A program made the translations under genes and the position numbers. From positions 7,129,056 to 7,193,055 of the forward strand of contig OZ024825.1 of the NCBI GenBank assembly GCA_964016985.1: a stretch of DNA of 64,000 nucleotides, written 5' to 3'. Source of the stretch: Anodontia alba (lineage: Eukaryota > Mollusca > Bivalvia > Lucinida > Lucinidae). The first letter of the stretch is position 1. Each line of letters begins with the position of its first letter. The notes beneath the pieces were generated by a model. It searched no databases, was not told the origin of the DNA, and saw only the letters and a program-made list of their open reading frames with translations. Of the stretch, positions 22,502 through 33,361 are shown one piece after another.

Positions 22502-23581
22502 ACTTTGAAGCAATTTGTCACGGAAAGCTTTTTTAGCTTCTCGAATAAGAGAGACAGTTTTGTTCCTTAAAGTTTTAAATTGTGTCCAGTGTAACTCCGT
22601 ATTTGTTCGCCTAGCTTTTCGATAGGCTATTTTACGTTTACGTATATACTTTTTTATTTTTGCGTTTATCCAAGAAGGCTCAGTAGGTTTAATTCTAATT
22701 ATTTTATTTGGAATACATTCTGATGCCAAGTTTGTAATTGTAGAATGTAGATTCGCTGCATATGAGTCAATATCATTATCTCTCAAAGCGTCCCAGTCGA
22801 TGGCAGCAGCTTTTGCTCGAAGACGATCATAGTTACCTTGGTCGTACCTCCAAATTCTTCTAGTAAAAGAATGGGTTTTGGTTTTAGAAAATTTAAAAAT
22901 TCCATATTTTGAGCAATGATATCTAAGTTGTTGATTAAGAAAAGGATCACCTACTCCACTGGGTATTAGGTGATTTTTGTTGTTAACTAATAATATATCT
23001 ATAAATGTTGCTGAGTGCTCGGTAAAATTGGTAGGTTGGCATATGGCCTGGACAAAGGCATACTGGGTGCATATTGTTTCGATCTTTCTTGCAGTACGTT
23101 CATTTAATATATCTAAATTAATATCACCAGTAATTATTATGTCTGATATACCTGTGTCAACTGCAAGTGCAACTGAATTTTCTATGCTAGTTAAATATTC
23201 TGCGTCAGAACTGGGAGGCCGATAAAAAAAAACAAATAATAACCTCCTATTGCAGTTAGCCAATTCAAGCCAAATGCACTCGACATTTCGTGGTTCGAGA
23301 TCTTCACGGCGTTTGTAGTGAATTCCTTCTTTGATGTATATCATGATACCACCATGACTATCCCCCGGTCGATCCTTTCGTTCAGGTTCACAGTATGAGT
23401 CAAGTAAAAGGTCAGTTGGGTCTACGGCCGGATTAAGCCAAGTTTCAGTGAAGGCTAGAATATCAAACTCGTATAGTTCAGCATACAAAGTGTCGAGTTT
23501 AGAAAGAATGCTTTGTACGTTGTAATGAACAAACGATAAGTTGTGAGCTACATTCAGAGTGCTAAAGAGACTGTTTGACAT
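22499..23581 (-). CDS. LINE apurinic-like endonuclease frame
   Basis: N-terminal endonuclease that nicks target DNA for target-primed reverse transcription. Visible motifs in order: FVHYNVQSILSKLDTL, FDILAFTETWLNP (catalytic Glu), GGIMIYIKEG, LLFVFFYRPPSSDAEYL, DIIITGDINLDILN, TFIDILLVNN, and RYHCSKYGIF near the place of the usual SDH. The frame starts at ATG 23581 and ends at TAA 22499, which overlaps the reverse transcriptase frame in a different phase. One missing base near 22510 would explain the break. Confidence 0.88.
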   Translation of the reverse strand: MSNSLFSTLNVAHNLSFVHYNVQSILSKLDTLYAELYEFDILAFTETWLNPAVDPTDLLLDSYCEPERKDRPGDSHGGIMIYIKEGIHYKRREDLEPRNVECIWLELANCNRRLLFVFFYRPPSSDAEYLTSIENSVALAVDTGISDIIITGDINLDILNERTARKIETICTQYAFVQAICQPTNFTEHSATFIDILLVNNKNHLIPSGVGDPFLNQQLRYHCSKYGIFKFSKTKTHSFTRRIWRYDQGNYDRLRAKAAAIDWDALRDNDIDSYAANLHSTITNLASECIPNKIIRIKPTEPSWINAKIKKYIRKRKIAYRKARRTNTELHWTQFKTLRNKTVSLIREAKKAFRDKLLQS

Positions 23582-24060
23582 GTTTGTTGATGAACTTGAG
23601 ATGCTACTTACGAAAGACGATGTTTATGGACCGGGAGTGCTGTGTATGTCGCCAGCAAGTAACAAGAGAAAGATCAGCCATGTACATGATACAAGATATA
23701 GTGTGCAGAAAATCATTCAAAAAGTGAAAATTTTATTAGCTTTACCTGATTTGCCTTGGAGTAGCCTCTTACAGTTATTGCGTGTAGTAATACTTCAATA
23801 TAAGTGCTCGGTTTGCTGGACGGATATGAGCACTGAGAAACTGTAACTATCATTCTGATATAAGGGCATAAATACCAAAAGGTGTATGAAAAGATTAAAC
23901 CTAAACATGCGATTGTAAGTCGGCATGATGGCTAGCTTATCTCTGCATACTACATTTATCATGTGATTTTCGTTAGGAACAGAAGAAACAGAGTAAGTAC
24001 CATCAGACCAACTCTATTATTGCTGAGTCTAACCAAGTAGAATGCCAAGGGTGACCCCGC

Positions 24061-24089
24061 TCCCCCCCCCCCCCCCCCCCCCCCCCCCA
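24061..24089. repeat. Poly-C run in the LINE 5' region
   Basis: About 26 consecutive C on the plus strand, G on the LINE sense strand. Its length is likely unstable. Confidence 0.9.
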
Positions 24090-24775
24090 GGATGGACAAA
24101 AATATGATAAGGTAAAACACATGCAAAAAGAGAAAGAAATATCAGGAGGAAACATAAACTAATTATATAACAATAAATATACTACTGACATAGTTTTCTA
24201 GATGTTGTCGGTAATAGGTTATGTTCTAATATTTGCTGACGCTGATTTGTAAGCAATTATACCCACTGGATCTAGGTTTATGCAGTTAACCTTGGTTAGA
24301 CTGCTCATTTTATTAACGAAATGGAGACTAACCCCTGACTGGTACACTCTCTTGAAGACAGCCCCTCAGCAGTTCAGTCAATCATCTTTAACATATCTGA
24401 ATTGTATAAGACTGGCTGACCAACCGACCGACTGACTGGCAGCTCGGCTTAAATTGACTGTCTGCCTGAAAGCTTTAACGTGAAACAATGGATATAATTG
24501 CATGATAAGCTGTAAGATCAAATGCAGTTTAAATGACTTGAAATAGTAATAATAAGAAAATAAGAAAAAAAAACTGTTATGAGACAGCCATTAATAAAGT
24601 CAGGCTGTATAATTCAATATAGATATATATGACGGCCTGTTTGACTGACCAACTGGCTAAAATATAATTTAGTAATATATTGACTAAACAAATAATTTGA
24701 TATAGGAGAAAAAGGTCAGTCGGGAGACAGCTATTTATAAAGTGAATATGTTTAACTAAGTACATGCTTACTGTC

Positions 24776-24812
24776 TAACTGACTGACCGACTGACTGACT
24801 GACTGACTTGCT
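24776..24812. repeat. CTGA microsatellite in the LINE 5' region
   Basis: Repeated ACTG/CTGA units. Similar scattered ACTG words run from about 24410. Confidence 0.8.
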
Positions 24813-25062
24813 GATTAACAGTTTAGCAAATATGCTGAGTGGTATTATAATAGTTGCATGTCTATACGGTATTTAGAGACAACAATAACAAGCGATCATC
24901 ATGAACATTAGACATACATAGGCAATGGCTATCTGGTTGGCGGGATGTTCACCCGTGTGAGAGACAGAATAATAATATACTGATTGATAAAATGACCATA
25001 GCAGAAAGCGGACATTAGTTCTACAGTAAATTCAGGCAGTTATGTAAATATTATGTATCCAT

Positions 25063-25180
25063 GTGTATGTGTGCGCGCGCACGCACGCACATGTGCGCAC
25101 ACCCGCACACATACAAGCACGCTCGCACACATACGTGCTCTCACCCTCCAACGCACGCACACACGTTCGGACCCATACAC
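25063..25180. repeat. GT/GC-rich dinucleotide region
   Basis: Alternating purine-pyrimidine sequence (GTGTGCGCGCGCACGCAC and similar). The cysteine/valine-rich frame here is a compositional artefact. Confidence 0.85.
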
Positions 25181-25568
25181 TCACCCACAAAAGTACGCAT
25201 GTAGGTGCCGTTGAATATAACATGAACCAGATGAGACATTGACAAGCTAAATAACAGAACAGAAAAAATGGTAAAGAACAGTCATTCGCAATGCAGTAAA
25301 ATGAACTGTTAAAAGTTGTTTAAGCAGCAGACTTAGACTACCGAGTACCCGATGGGAGACAACCAACAAAAGCTTAGTATAGTTACATCGTAATTGCCTC
25401 CCTTGCACCGTACAGTAAAACGCACTCGGGTATATGCACAACTTTGCACTAGCGAATTTTTCGGGTGACCTTCATTGTCTCAAACTATTGTACGTTTAAA
25501 TACATACTTAGTTAATTATTGTTTCGATCCTTCAGTATTAGTATTACACGTATGTAAAACATTCCTTC

Positions 25569-25580
25569 AAAATAATTTTG
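25569..25580. repeat. LINE target-site duplication, right copy
   Basis: AAAATAATTTTG directly followed by AACTTC, the next bases of the array unit. Confidence 0.88.
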
Positions 25581-26722
25581 AACTTCGTATCCTGAACCGA
25601 AAACCAATTGACGCGGAATTCTGTAGGATGTGTCGAGAAGACTTCTAGATCAAAAACGGCTAAAATCGTTCCGATCGGAAATCCAAGATGGTCACCATGG
25701 GCGCCTTCTTCAAAATTCTATTTTGAACTTCTGAACCGAAAAGTCAATTGACTGGCATGGAACTTTGGTAGTAAGTATAGGGGTGACTTGTACATCAAAA
25801 ATAACAAAAAATATTCCCATCAGATATCCAAGAAGGCCACCACGGCTGCCATTTTGAAAATCTTAATATCATAATTGAATTTCTCCTGAACCATAATACT
25901 AAATGACACAAAACTTGATTGGAAGTATTGATGTGACTTGTAGATCAGAAATAGCTAAAATCATAACGATCGGAGATCCAAGATGGCCACCACGTTCGCC
26001 ATCTTGAAAATGTATTTTGAACTTCTGCTCCAGAAAGGAAAGGCTAACTGACTTGGTGAGAAGTATCGAGGTGATTTGTAGATTAAATTTAGCGAAAGTA
26101 GTTCAAATCGGAAATCCAAGATGGCCGCCACGGCCATCGTCTTGAAAATCAGTTTTGAACTTCTTCTGAACCAACTTGCTAACTAACTAAAATTTGAAGT
26201 ATGGGAGCGATTTGCAGATGAAAATTAGCCCAAATCTTTCCAAACTGAAATCCAAGATACCGGCTATGTGGCCTTCTTGAAAATGCATTTTGAACTACTT
26301 CTCCAGGACGGAAAAGGCCAGTGGGCTCGAATCTTGGCAGGGAGTAATTTGGTGACTTGTAAATAATAAAAGCTAAAATTATTTCGATCAGAAATCCAAG
26401 ATAGCTGCCATCTTGCAAAGCTGTCTTGAACGTCTGCTGAACCAAAAGACCAACTGACTGGAAATTTGGTAGAAAGTATCAGCATGACTCGTAAATCAAA
26501 ACTAGCAAAAATCGTTCTGATCAGAAATCCAAGATGGCCACTACAGCCGTCACTTTGAAAATGTATTTTGAACTGTTTCTCCTGGACTGAAAGGCTAAAT
26601 GACTCAAAACTTATCTGATACTCAGGTGAGCGATACAGGGCCACCTGAGAGCGGGAAAAAAGTGTTTCCATCGCAGGTACTTAATAACAACGAATATATA
26701 TATATATGTATATATATATATA

Positions 26723-26829
26723 CCCAGCTAGCATTCTACGTAAATCTACATCGGGCCGTCATCGGCCCGTCAGCTACCCTGACGGGCCGATGACGGCCCG
26801 ATATAGATTTACGTAGAATACTGACTGGG
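26723..26829. mobile_element. Family P palindromic MITE, copy 2
   Basis: CCCAGCTAGCATTCTACGTA to its complement ending TGACTGGG. The stem has CGGGCCGTCATCGGCCCGTC. It is flanked by TA on both sides within a TA-rich stretch. A further right half of a P element (CTATAGATTTATAAAG ... GCTAGCTGGG) follows at about 26841-26870. Confidence 0.88.
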
Positions 26830-26920
26830 TATATAATCTGGCTATAGATTTATAAAGAATGCTAGCTGGGATTATAGCTAATTTCGTCAAAAAGGTTCAT
26901 ACATAAGAATATACCAAGAA

Positions 26921-27082
26921 AATGCCACAATCAAGAAGTACAGCCCTTCCGAGGCACAAAAGGAGAGGCGAGGAACAAATAAGAACAACACAAACGCCAC
27001 ATATGAAACCACCGATGCACAAACAAGGACGAACTGCAACAGAGGAAACCCTGCTAAACGCCGAATATTGGTTTTGTGACAA
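26921..27082 (+). repeat. Dispersed coding-like repeat R, copy 1
   Basis: An ATG-initiated short frame beginning MPQSRSTALPRHKRRGEE. A similar start peptide recurs near 55177 and 63629, so the sequence is repetitive. Its origin is unknown; possibly a fragment of a mobile-element protein. Confidence 0.4.
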
Positions 27083-27149
27083 GTAATGACACTTTCTCGA
27101 AAGTAGAACTTACAAAAGAAGCTGACGCATCAAGTACAGCTTGCCATTA

Positions 27150-28363
27150 CGAAAACATGCCTTTTTCAAATATACTGAAAATTTTACCACCAAAACATGA
27201 AAATTTTCTGATAAAAAATTCTAATATTTTTCATGTTTCTGCACAAAACATAGATTGTGGGTATTCGTTAGAACCGCCTCGACAAGACGGTTCTAACGAG
27301 TATTCTAACACTCCTACATTGCAAATGGTTAAATTTTGTGATTTATTCTGCAACAAATCACTGAGCGGAAGCGCGCGACGCTATCTGGCGCCGTTCCGAC
27401 GTCATTTTGAAACTTTGCTGACGTCAGTCTTCGTTTCCGGTAGCTGACCACTAAATAGTTTTCCATAGGTGACAATAGTAACCTTTTACATGCTGCCACA
27501 AAACCTACACATACAAAACTTTTCAAACCTTACTTGTTTATAGAGCCACTCTAGCTCAACAAGTTTCTGAGAAAAAAATCAACATGTTGTCCTGCTCCTT
27601 TTCAAGTTATGGTCCACCATGATTGTTTACCTGCAGCTTCGCAGCGAATAACAAGCGGACTTTTTTAATGTGGGGGTGACCATATAAAGTCAGCAACAAT
27701 TTCTTTGAGCTTGCAGATATAATTATAAAACACACATCATTTTATTTCCTTATAACTATCCTTTTCTTACATTGAAATAAAACCTGGGATATATATCGAA
27801 TTGAAGCATGTCTGGTATTTAGACTGCAACTGAAACCTCGGTCCAAAAGTTATAAAACCCGGCACTTCCAGTATTTAGTGTAATGCTACCCTCCACAACG
27901 TTAGACGGTGTAATGTTGTTTTTTTCTCGCGTCAACAAAGTAAGAAATGCATGTAAACAACAGCGTTACAGTCGAAACTGTTGTCGGGAGTTCTTTATGC
28001 GATTGCAGAAAAAGTGGAAGAATCTGAATATACAATCACTTTTTCGTCGTTTTCTGTGTGTGAGAATCGAAATAGATCAGCTCTTGTGCGTGATTTGTTG
28101 AGTAATAAATCACAGTTTGTCGGTCAGTTGTGAGTAGATAAATCACTCGCGCTCCGCGCTCGTGATTTAGTCTACTTTACAATTGACCTCCAAACAGTGA
28201 TTTATTTCTTCACAAATCACTGCAAGAGCTGATCTGTTTCGTAACCTACAATCTGTTTTGAGCAGAAAAGAAAAATAATCTATACCCCTGTAAACCCCAG
28301 TTTTACTTTATAAAAGTGGGGTTTAAGGTGGGGTCAAAGTTATATAGGCATGTTTTCGTGATG
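27150..28363 (+). mobile_element. Family A MITE, copy 5, split by a 0.94-kb insertion
   Basis: The left part has CATTACGAAAACATGCC and the hairpin through CTAACGAGTA at 27302. The right part resumes at 28242 with TAACCTACAATCTGTTTTGA and runs to GTTTTCGTGATG. The two parts together are one element. Confidence 0.82.
27303..28241. mobile_element. Insertion in family A copy 5, foldback-containing
   Basis: About 939 bp of foreign sequence between TA and TA. Its right end is a foldback (AGATCAGCTCTTG ... CAAGAGCTGATCTG, roughly 28070-28240) with GTGATTTATT/AATAAATCAC arms. A GTGATTTATTCTGCAACAAA word also lies near its left end. Class unknown; no transposase frame. Confidence 0.55.
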
Positions 28364-29635
28364 CAACGGTGACTTTCCTGGAAATCTCTACAATCTGTGT
28401 TTAGCAGGTTTGAAAACTTTATTCTTCACCTATTATCAGCTTTGTGAACGTGTTTAATGCTCTCATTGCTTCCAAGGATCATTCCTATTTGAATCTATTG
28501 ATACACTGACATTTACATAACAGAGCCAACAAATTCAAAATATATTCGTATTTCACGAAAAATTACAAAGTAAGCATTCATAGAATATATTTTTATTAAA
28601 ACATAAATACACATAAGGTTATACGTCTCCATGTTTCTCGTGTTCGCCGTAATGCTTAAATTGTTTGACATACACACATGCATTTAGTTTTCAAAATTGA
28701 GACAAACAATAGAACATTTATGTTACATCAACCAGACTGGAAACTAAATGGGCAAACTCATTTATGTCTGACGCACCAAAATTGCTCAGTGTAGACCAAG
28801 ACAAGACGCCGCGTCTGCTCATGGTCTTCACAGTTTGCTTTAAATACAAGTAATTCTATTAAAATAATAATAACAAAAGTAAATCACACCCGCTTAAACT
28901 CGAAATAGAACTGTCCAAATTACTGAGGTAGAAAATGGGTCAAATGCGAATAGAGATGTCTGAGGTCCGCCGCGAGGCGAAGTCAGTTTCGTCTGTCTGT
29001 CGATATATTATAGAAATGGATTTCATTTCTTGTGGATTTCACCTATGTGTAAAAGCGTGCGAATCATTCACAAACTTATCATAAATATAGAATAGAGCTT
29101 GAAGATCTTTATGTTAAGCTTGTATGATTCGCCGGTGCTTGTACACATTGATAAAATCTACGAAAATAAATCTGATTTTCTTATAATTCCAACTTGGTCA
29201 TGTCTGTGTTGAAACTCGAGTTTAAATAGCTTATTTCAGAAATCTACACCAAGACTATAGTTCCAGGATTTTGCTCAGTGGATTGTTTAAAAATAATGGT
29301 CGTTTTGTTTTATCTTCCGACCAGTCAATTTGCGCATACAAATACTCTTAAGGGACTTCACAGTCCGCATATGAACATATGTTTTATAACGGTATTGTCA
29401 AAAGGTTAGTGAAGACAGCCTTATAAGTCACGCAAAGACATGTCGATAATAACTTGATTTTTTATTTATTTTTTTATTTATTTTTATATGAAGTGATTGT
29501 ATAAATTTATAGAGACAACGATACACAAAACATTAGGATATGAGTAACGACGGGCATTTTTGTGTGTGTGCAACTGGAATTAAAGAAACGTACTGGCAGA
29601 GTATCATGCTGGACATGGTGACACTAAAGTATTTA
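28364..29635. other. Gene-free stretch
   Basis: AT-rich with no gene recognised. It contains one degenerate family B hairpin (28784-28838) and short A/T runs near 29460-29490. Confidence 0.5.
28784..28838. repeat. Family B hairpin, copy 7, degenerate
   Basis: GCTCAGTGTAGACCAAG against CATGGTCTTCACAGTTTGC, with a short stem tip GACGCCGCGTC. Confidence 0.6.
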
Positions 29636-29786
29636 ACCCGTAACGTTCCTTCGGACAACAGTGTCCAACGAAGACTCAAATGAGCTTTCGCATTCGCACA
29701 GACTGATCAGAGACTGCATAAAGAAACTTTGCAACCTTGGCTGTCCATTATACGCCCGATGACGATTCTAATCAGACTGCATTCTA
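29636..29786. repeat. Family D element, partial
   Basis: It shares CCTTCGGACA, CCAACGAAGACTCAAATGAG and AAACTTTGCAACCTTGGCTG with the complete copy at 35953-36196. The right arm is cut by the family A element. Confidence 0.6.
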
Positions 29787-29987
29787 TACATTATTTTTCT
29801 TATATCTGCTTAAAAACGTAGATTGTAGGTACCCGTTGGAACTGCCTCGTCGAGGCGGCTCTAACGAGTGCCCACAATCTATGTTTTGAGCAGAAATACG
29901 AAAAATATCAGAATGTTTTATCTGCAAATTTTTCATTTTATGGTGGTAAAATTTTAAGTATGTATGAATAGGGATGTTTTCATAATG
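29787..29987 (-). mobile_element. Family A MITE, copy 6, reverse, truncated
   Basis: Reverse orientation. The outer 80 or so bases including the CCCCAGTTTTACT hairpin are missing at the left. The central hairpin has several arm substitutions. The right end is ATGTTTTCATAATG. Confidence 0.8.
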
Positions 29988-30351
29988 GATCCATTGTGTC
30001 TTCAGGCGGATGCTTCACTGGGCGCTGTGCCCCGGCTTATTTGTCTTATTTGCACTGCCAATATATGTATTTAAATCTCAATACTGATTAAATGCCCCAC
30101 AAGTTCGTTCAAAGTGCACAATTATATGGCCAAAATCATATGCAAAATGGCTTAAACTCAATGACCCAATATCATAACAATTGCTTTATAAGGATTACAT
30201 TATTTGCACATCGCTAAACAAACTCTTATGTGTTGTTTTTCACCCCTTCTAATGACTGCTCGACCAGTATATGACCTCTCATCATCGTGACCAGCGTGTT
30301 TGTAAAATGTTAAAAATCTGCTGCCAACTGTTCGTTCCAAATACCAAAGAT

Positions 30352-31560
30352 TTATACGTGTTTGCATAAATCATCCAGTGTTTTAAAACCATACGCAATT
30401 GGAGCCCGTGTGGAACCGATATCTTTTCCCTTCAATTCTGAACCCACAATGTACTCCTTTCCTAGCTTTTCTTGAGCCCAGGCTATAACTGTGTCCATTA
30501 CGGGTGTTTTAACACCGACGATTTCAGCTATGCCTTTCATAACTACGATGCCGAAGGGAACATCTTCAGATGTGTATCTGTAGGAGAAATCAGGCACATA
30601 CCCACCTTCTACCTTCTTCATCGGATGAAGTAGTCCATCATAGGCCTTGTTGGTACGGAAAGCTGTTTGAAGATTAGTAAAGTCTGAGATCTGCTTACTA
30701 TAGTACTGCTTTAGCCAATCGAAAACATGAATAACTTCTGACATATCCAAGTTAGGACGCTGTCTTCCGATTTCTTTTGCCGTCTCCAAGAGTTCGTCAT
30801 TAAGTTGGGACAGACAATTTGCCTCGTTTTCGGTCAATCCTTGATAAATTAATGGCTGGGATTCCAATGGTATTCCATCCCAGTCTTTCCAACGTCCATA
30901 TAGAACTGGTGGATGAATCATAGATCTGCCATTTAAATTGACTGTAAGGTAATTGTTCGACTTTTTTATCACTGGCATGGGACCTAATGTATGCTGGACA
31001 AGACTGATCGGTTCCATTTTATAAGTCCCTTTACCTTTAATAAGAGAAGCCCCGACCGTGAACTTAAATCCAAGAATTTGCACACGTCTTCCAAATTCAA
31101 TCAGACGACATGCCCAAGGAAGTGTGTCTAGACTTATAACGGCGCATTTGTCTTCCAAAGTTTTAAGATAGTGTAGTGCTTGGAATTCAAAACCAGCTTG
31201 CCCGGGCATACCAACAATGACAGTGTTCTCCTTTAAATAGGGCATTATAGCTTCGAAATACTGCTGATGGGCGAAAGCTGGGACGACAAAGAAAACCGCA
31301 TCTACTCCTTCCATTGCTGCAGACGGATCATTTGTGATCAATTTCGGTTTTCCTCGGATTTCTCCGGTACTTCCATCCTGATAGGTGGCGCTTATCACTA
31401 TGTCATCGTCTCCCAGGATGTTGCGCCATCTTTCAGCCTCGTCTTTAAACAAGCTCATAACCTTGACCTCTACGTCTGGCAGTGAAGAAGCGTACGTGGA
31501 AATGGTATGTGAGCCATTGCCGCCACCGCATACCAATATTCTAATAGGCTTTCCCGTCAT
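30352..31560 (-). CDS. Opine dehydrogenase 2
   Basis: Second opine dehydrogenase, 402 residues, one unbroken coding exon. It has the same expected reaction as the paralog at 1642: NADH-dependent condensation of pyruvate with an amino acid in the cytosol. Residues 10-18 (VCGGGNGSH) are the NAD-binding loop. FVVPAFAHQQY, VIVGMPGQAGFEFQ and DTLPWACRLIEFG match the paralog. His216 (HPPVLYGRW), Arg328 and Asp333 (RYTSEDVP) keep the 112- and 5-residue spacings of the catalytic set. The two proteins are clearly homologous but well diverged, so this is not a recent tandem copy. AATGTTTCAG on the minus strand ends two bases before the ATG and looks like a splice acceptor. The gene converges with the other copy across 27.5 kb of repeats. 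Substrate preference cannot be inferred. Confidence 0.94.
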   Translation of the reverse strand: MTGKPIRILVCGGGNGSHTISTYASSLPDVEVKVMSLFKDEAERWRNILGDDDIVISATYQDGSTGEIRGKPKLITNDPSAAMEGVDAVFFVVPAFAHQQYFEAIMPYLKENTVIVGMPGQAGFEFQALHYLKTLEDKCAVISLDTLPWACRLIEFGRRVQILGFKFTVGASLIKGKGTYKMEPISLVQHTLGPMPVIKKSNNYLTVNLNGRSMIHPPVLYGRWKDWDGIPLESQPLIYQGLTENEANCLSQLNDELLETAKEIGRQRPNLDMSEVIHVFDWLKQYYSKQISDFTNLQTAFRTNKAYDGLLHPMKKVEGGYVPDFSYRYTSEDVPFGIVVMKGIAEIVGVKTPVMDTVIAWAQEKLGKEYIVGSELKGKDIGSTRAPIAYGFKTLDDLCKHV

Positions 31561-31562
31561 AT

Positions 31563-31585
31563 CTGAAACATTAGGAACATAATTA
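31563..31585 (-). promoter_or_regulatory. Likely 3' splice site before opine dehydrogenase 2
   Basis: On the minus strand, a T/C-rich run ends TGTTTCAG immediately before AT-ATG. It matches the arrangement upstream of the paralog. Confidence 0.5.
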
Positions 31586-32864
31586 CACTAAATTTTCAAG
31601 CACAAATACTTGTTTTACCTTTTATATCCAAATTAAACATTATCATTAGATTACTAGGCTGGCTCCAGTCCGAAGGGACTAAATTTGATAATTTCATAAT
31701 TCTCTGATACAGACACTAAAATAAAATCAAAGAGAAATTTGTAAGAGAAATCAAGTGACCAATGCTTCATCATCTTAGCATTTTGATTTGGTTTTGTTTA
31801 TTTTAGTGTTTACATTAGAGAGAAATATAAACAGTAATACATTTAATCACTACGGACTGGGCCTCTCTATTAGACAACTATATGATGTGTCTAAATATTG
31901 CAGACTGAACAGCATTCTGCTCTAAGTCTAAGAAATATCTGAAATATACGCTGACAAATGGTATGCTTAGAGGCAAAAGTAAGTATACAGGTAACTCACT
32001 TATAACTTGTCACCAGAATTCCTTTACATATGTGCATATATCTTTGGTATCATAGTTAAGAACAAGCATGTATGCCTAATTTGCAACAATTTTCAGGATC
32101 AAACAGCAAGGCATCTACTGAAACGAATAAGGGGTCTGAATCAATACTTGAGCATGAGTAGTTTCTCTTTTAAACGGGCAATTTGGACAAAGAAGCTAAG
32201 CTTTACATTTATGCATTTTAAGCATTCAGACGATAAAAGGACAAAATAGCTGTAAGGACATGTTTTAATTTTAAATATATCATGGATAACACTGTCAATT
32301 TTTTTTATACCCAGGAAGTTATGTTTTTGACAGTTATCTTCCTCTTCTGATAGAATGCGTCGAATTTCTATGGGACGTTTATTGACAATTTTCTGTTCAG
32401 TAAACGGCTTTAGGAGATTTCATCTGAATTTGGCACACGACATCAGCAAGCAATGTTTCGAAAAAATCACGTGAAAACGTCCTACGCCATTTGAGGTAAA
32501 GATTCTTTTAATTCCCTATAGTCTTCCTTCAAGGTAGATAATTTGTGACGGGTAGAAAATCAAATTAGGCTTGGCGCCATTTGATGAGAATTTCGAATTC
32601 AATAATGATGTGCTTTTACTCACAGATATTTGTGCAAGACATTTGTGAAAAGCAAAATGCCCTTTGTCTCATACGAAGCAAGTTATGTCTAGAAATACCA
32701 TTTTTAATTAAGGGCCATAACTCCACTAATGTGTGACTGCGAAAGAATTAGGTTTTGTGATTTGCAAAGCTAGGCGGTTGACAAAAATGATCATTAAAAC
32801 AGTTTTAAGAAAAATAGCAGGTATTCAAAAATAAAAACTAGATTTTCTTTTGTCGCTGAGTAAA
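31586..32864. other. 5' side of opine dehydrogenase 2, no exon recognised
   Basis: AT-rich sequence likely to hold the 5' UTR intron and promoter of the minus-strand gene. I could not identify the upstream exon or a TATA box with confidence. Confidence 0.35.
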
Positions 32865-32970
32865 CCCAGCTAGCATATTTATAAATCTATAGCGAGCCAT
32901 TATCGGCCCGTCAGCTACCCTGACGGGTCGATAACGGCCCGCTATAGATTTATAAAGAATTTCTTACGGG
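32865..32970. mobile_element. Family P palindromic MITE, copy 3
   Basis: CCCAGCTAGCATATTTATAA to a decayed end TTCTTACGGG. The stem CCATTATCGGCCCGTCAG is kept. No clean target duplication, probably because the right terminus has mutated. Confidence 0.82.
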
Positions 32971-33066
32971 GAATATTGTACTTACCTTAAGTATTCAGAC
33001 ATCTTAACTGCTTACTTTACTTATCTTTACAGTTCATCCATTTAACTACCTGTTCCTGCGTCTAAA

Positions 33067-33346
33067 CATTATGAAAATAAACCTATTCAAATATACTGAA
33101 CATTTTACCACAAAAAAATGAAAAATTTCAGGTAAAATGTGTCTGAAATTTTTAATATTTCTGCTCAAAACATAGATTGTGGGTACTCGTTAGAACCGCC
33201 TCGGCGAGGCGGTTCTAACGAGTACCCACAATCTATGTTTTTGAGCAGAAATAAGAAAAATAATGTTTACCCCTGTAAACCCCAGTTTTACTTTATAAAA
33301 GTGGGGTTTAAGGGGGTCACCATTATATAGGTATGTTTTCGTGATG
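33067..33346 (+). mobile_element. Family A MITE, copy 7
   Basis: Full length, from CATTATGAAAATA to GTTTTCGTGATG. The central hairpin is perfect with tip GCCTCGGCGAGGC. Confidence 0.88.
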
Positions 33347-33361
33347 AAGACTAGATGAGTA

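Larger units (their letters stand above)
19921..25568 (-). mobile_element. Full-length non-LTR retrotransposon (LINE)
   Basis: A 5648-bp insertion read on the minus strand. The order is about 2 kb of 5' sequence (23582-25568), an endonuclease frame (22499-23581), a reverse transcriptase frame (20409-22501) and a 0.5-kb 3' region ending near AATAAAATATG. A 12-bp target duplication flanks it. No long A tail is seen at the 3' end. No ORF1-type protein was found in the 5' part, which holds CTGA repeats, a 29-base C run and GT/GC-rich repeats. Single-polyprotein layout with APE-type endonuclease suggests the Jockey/CR1 side of the LINE tree; the clade is not settled. Confidence 0.88.
19108..26655. 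repeat. Array T2, units of about 130 bp, split by a LINE
   Basis: Left part 19108-19920 and right part 25569-26655 carry the same unit: AAATCCAAGATGGCCGCCA, CATCTTGAAAATCTATTTTG, CTGAACCGAAAGGCC, ACTCGAAACTTGG and GGAAGTATCGGGGTGA. The array begins AGCTGATCTGAGCACGATGA with GTCGTC words, and ends ACTCAGGTGAGCGATACAGG. The frames in it are shadows. Confidence 0.85.

Noticed and set aside
23582..25568. A missing ORF1 gene of the LINE
   Set aside because: I looked for a zinc-knuckle or coiled-coil frame on the minus strand but found only short frames. The element may lack ORF1, or ORF1 may be fully decayed; not called.
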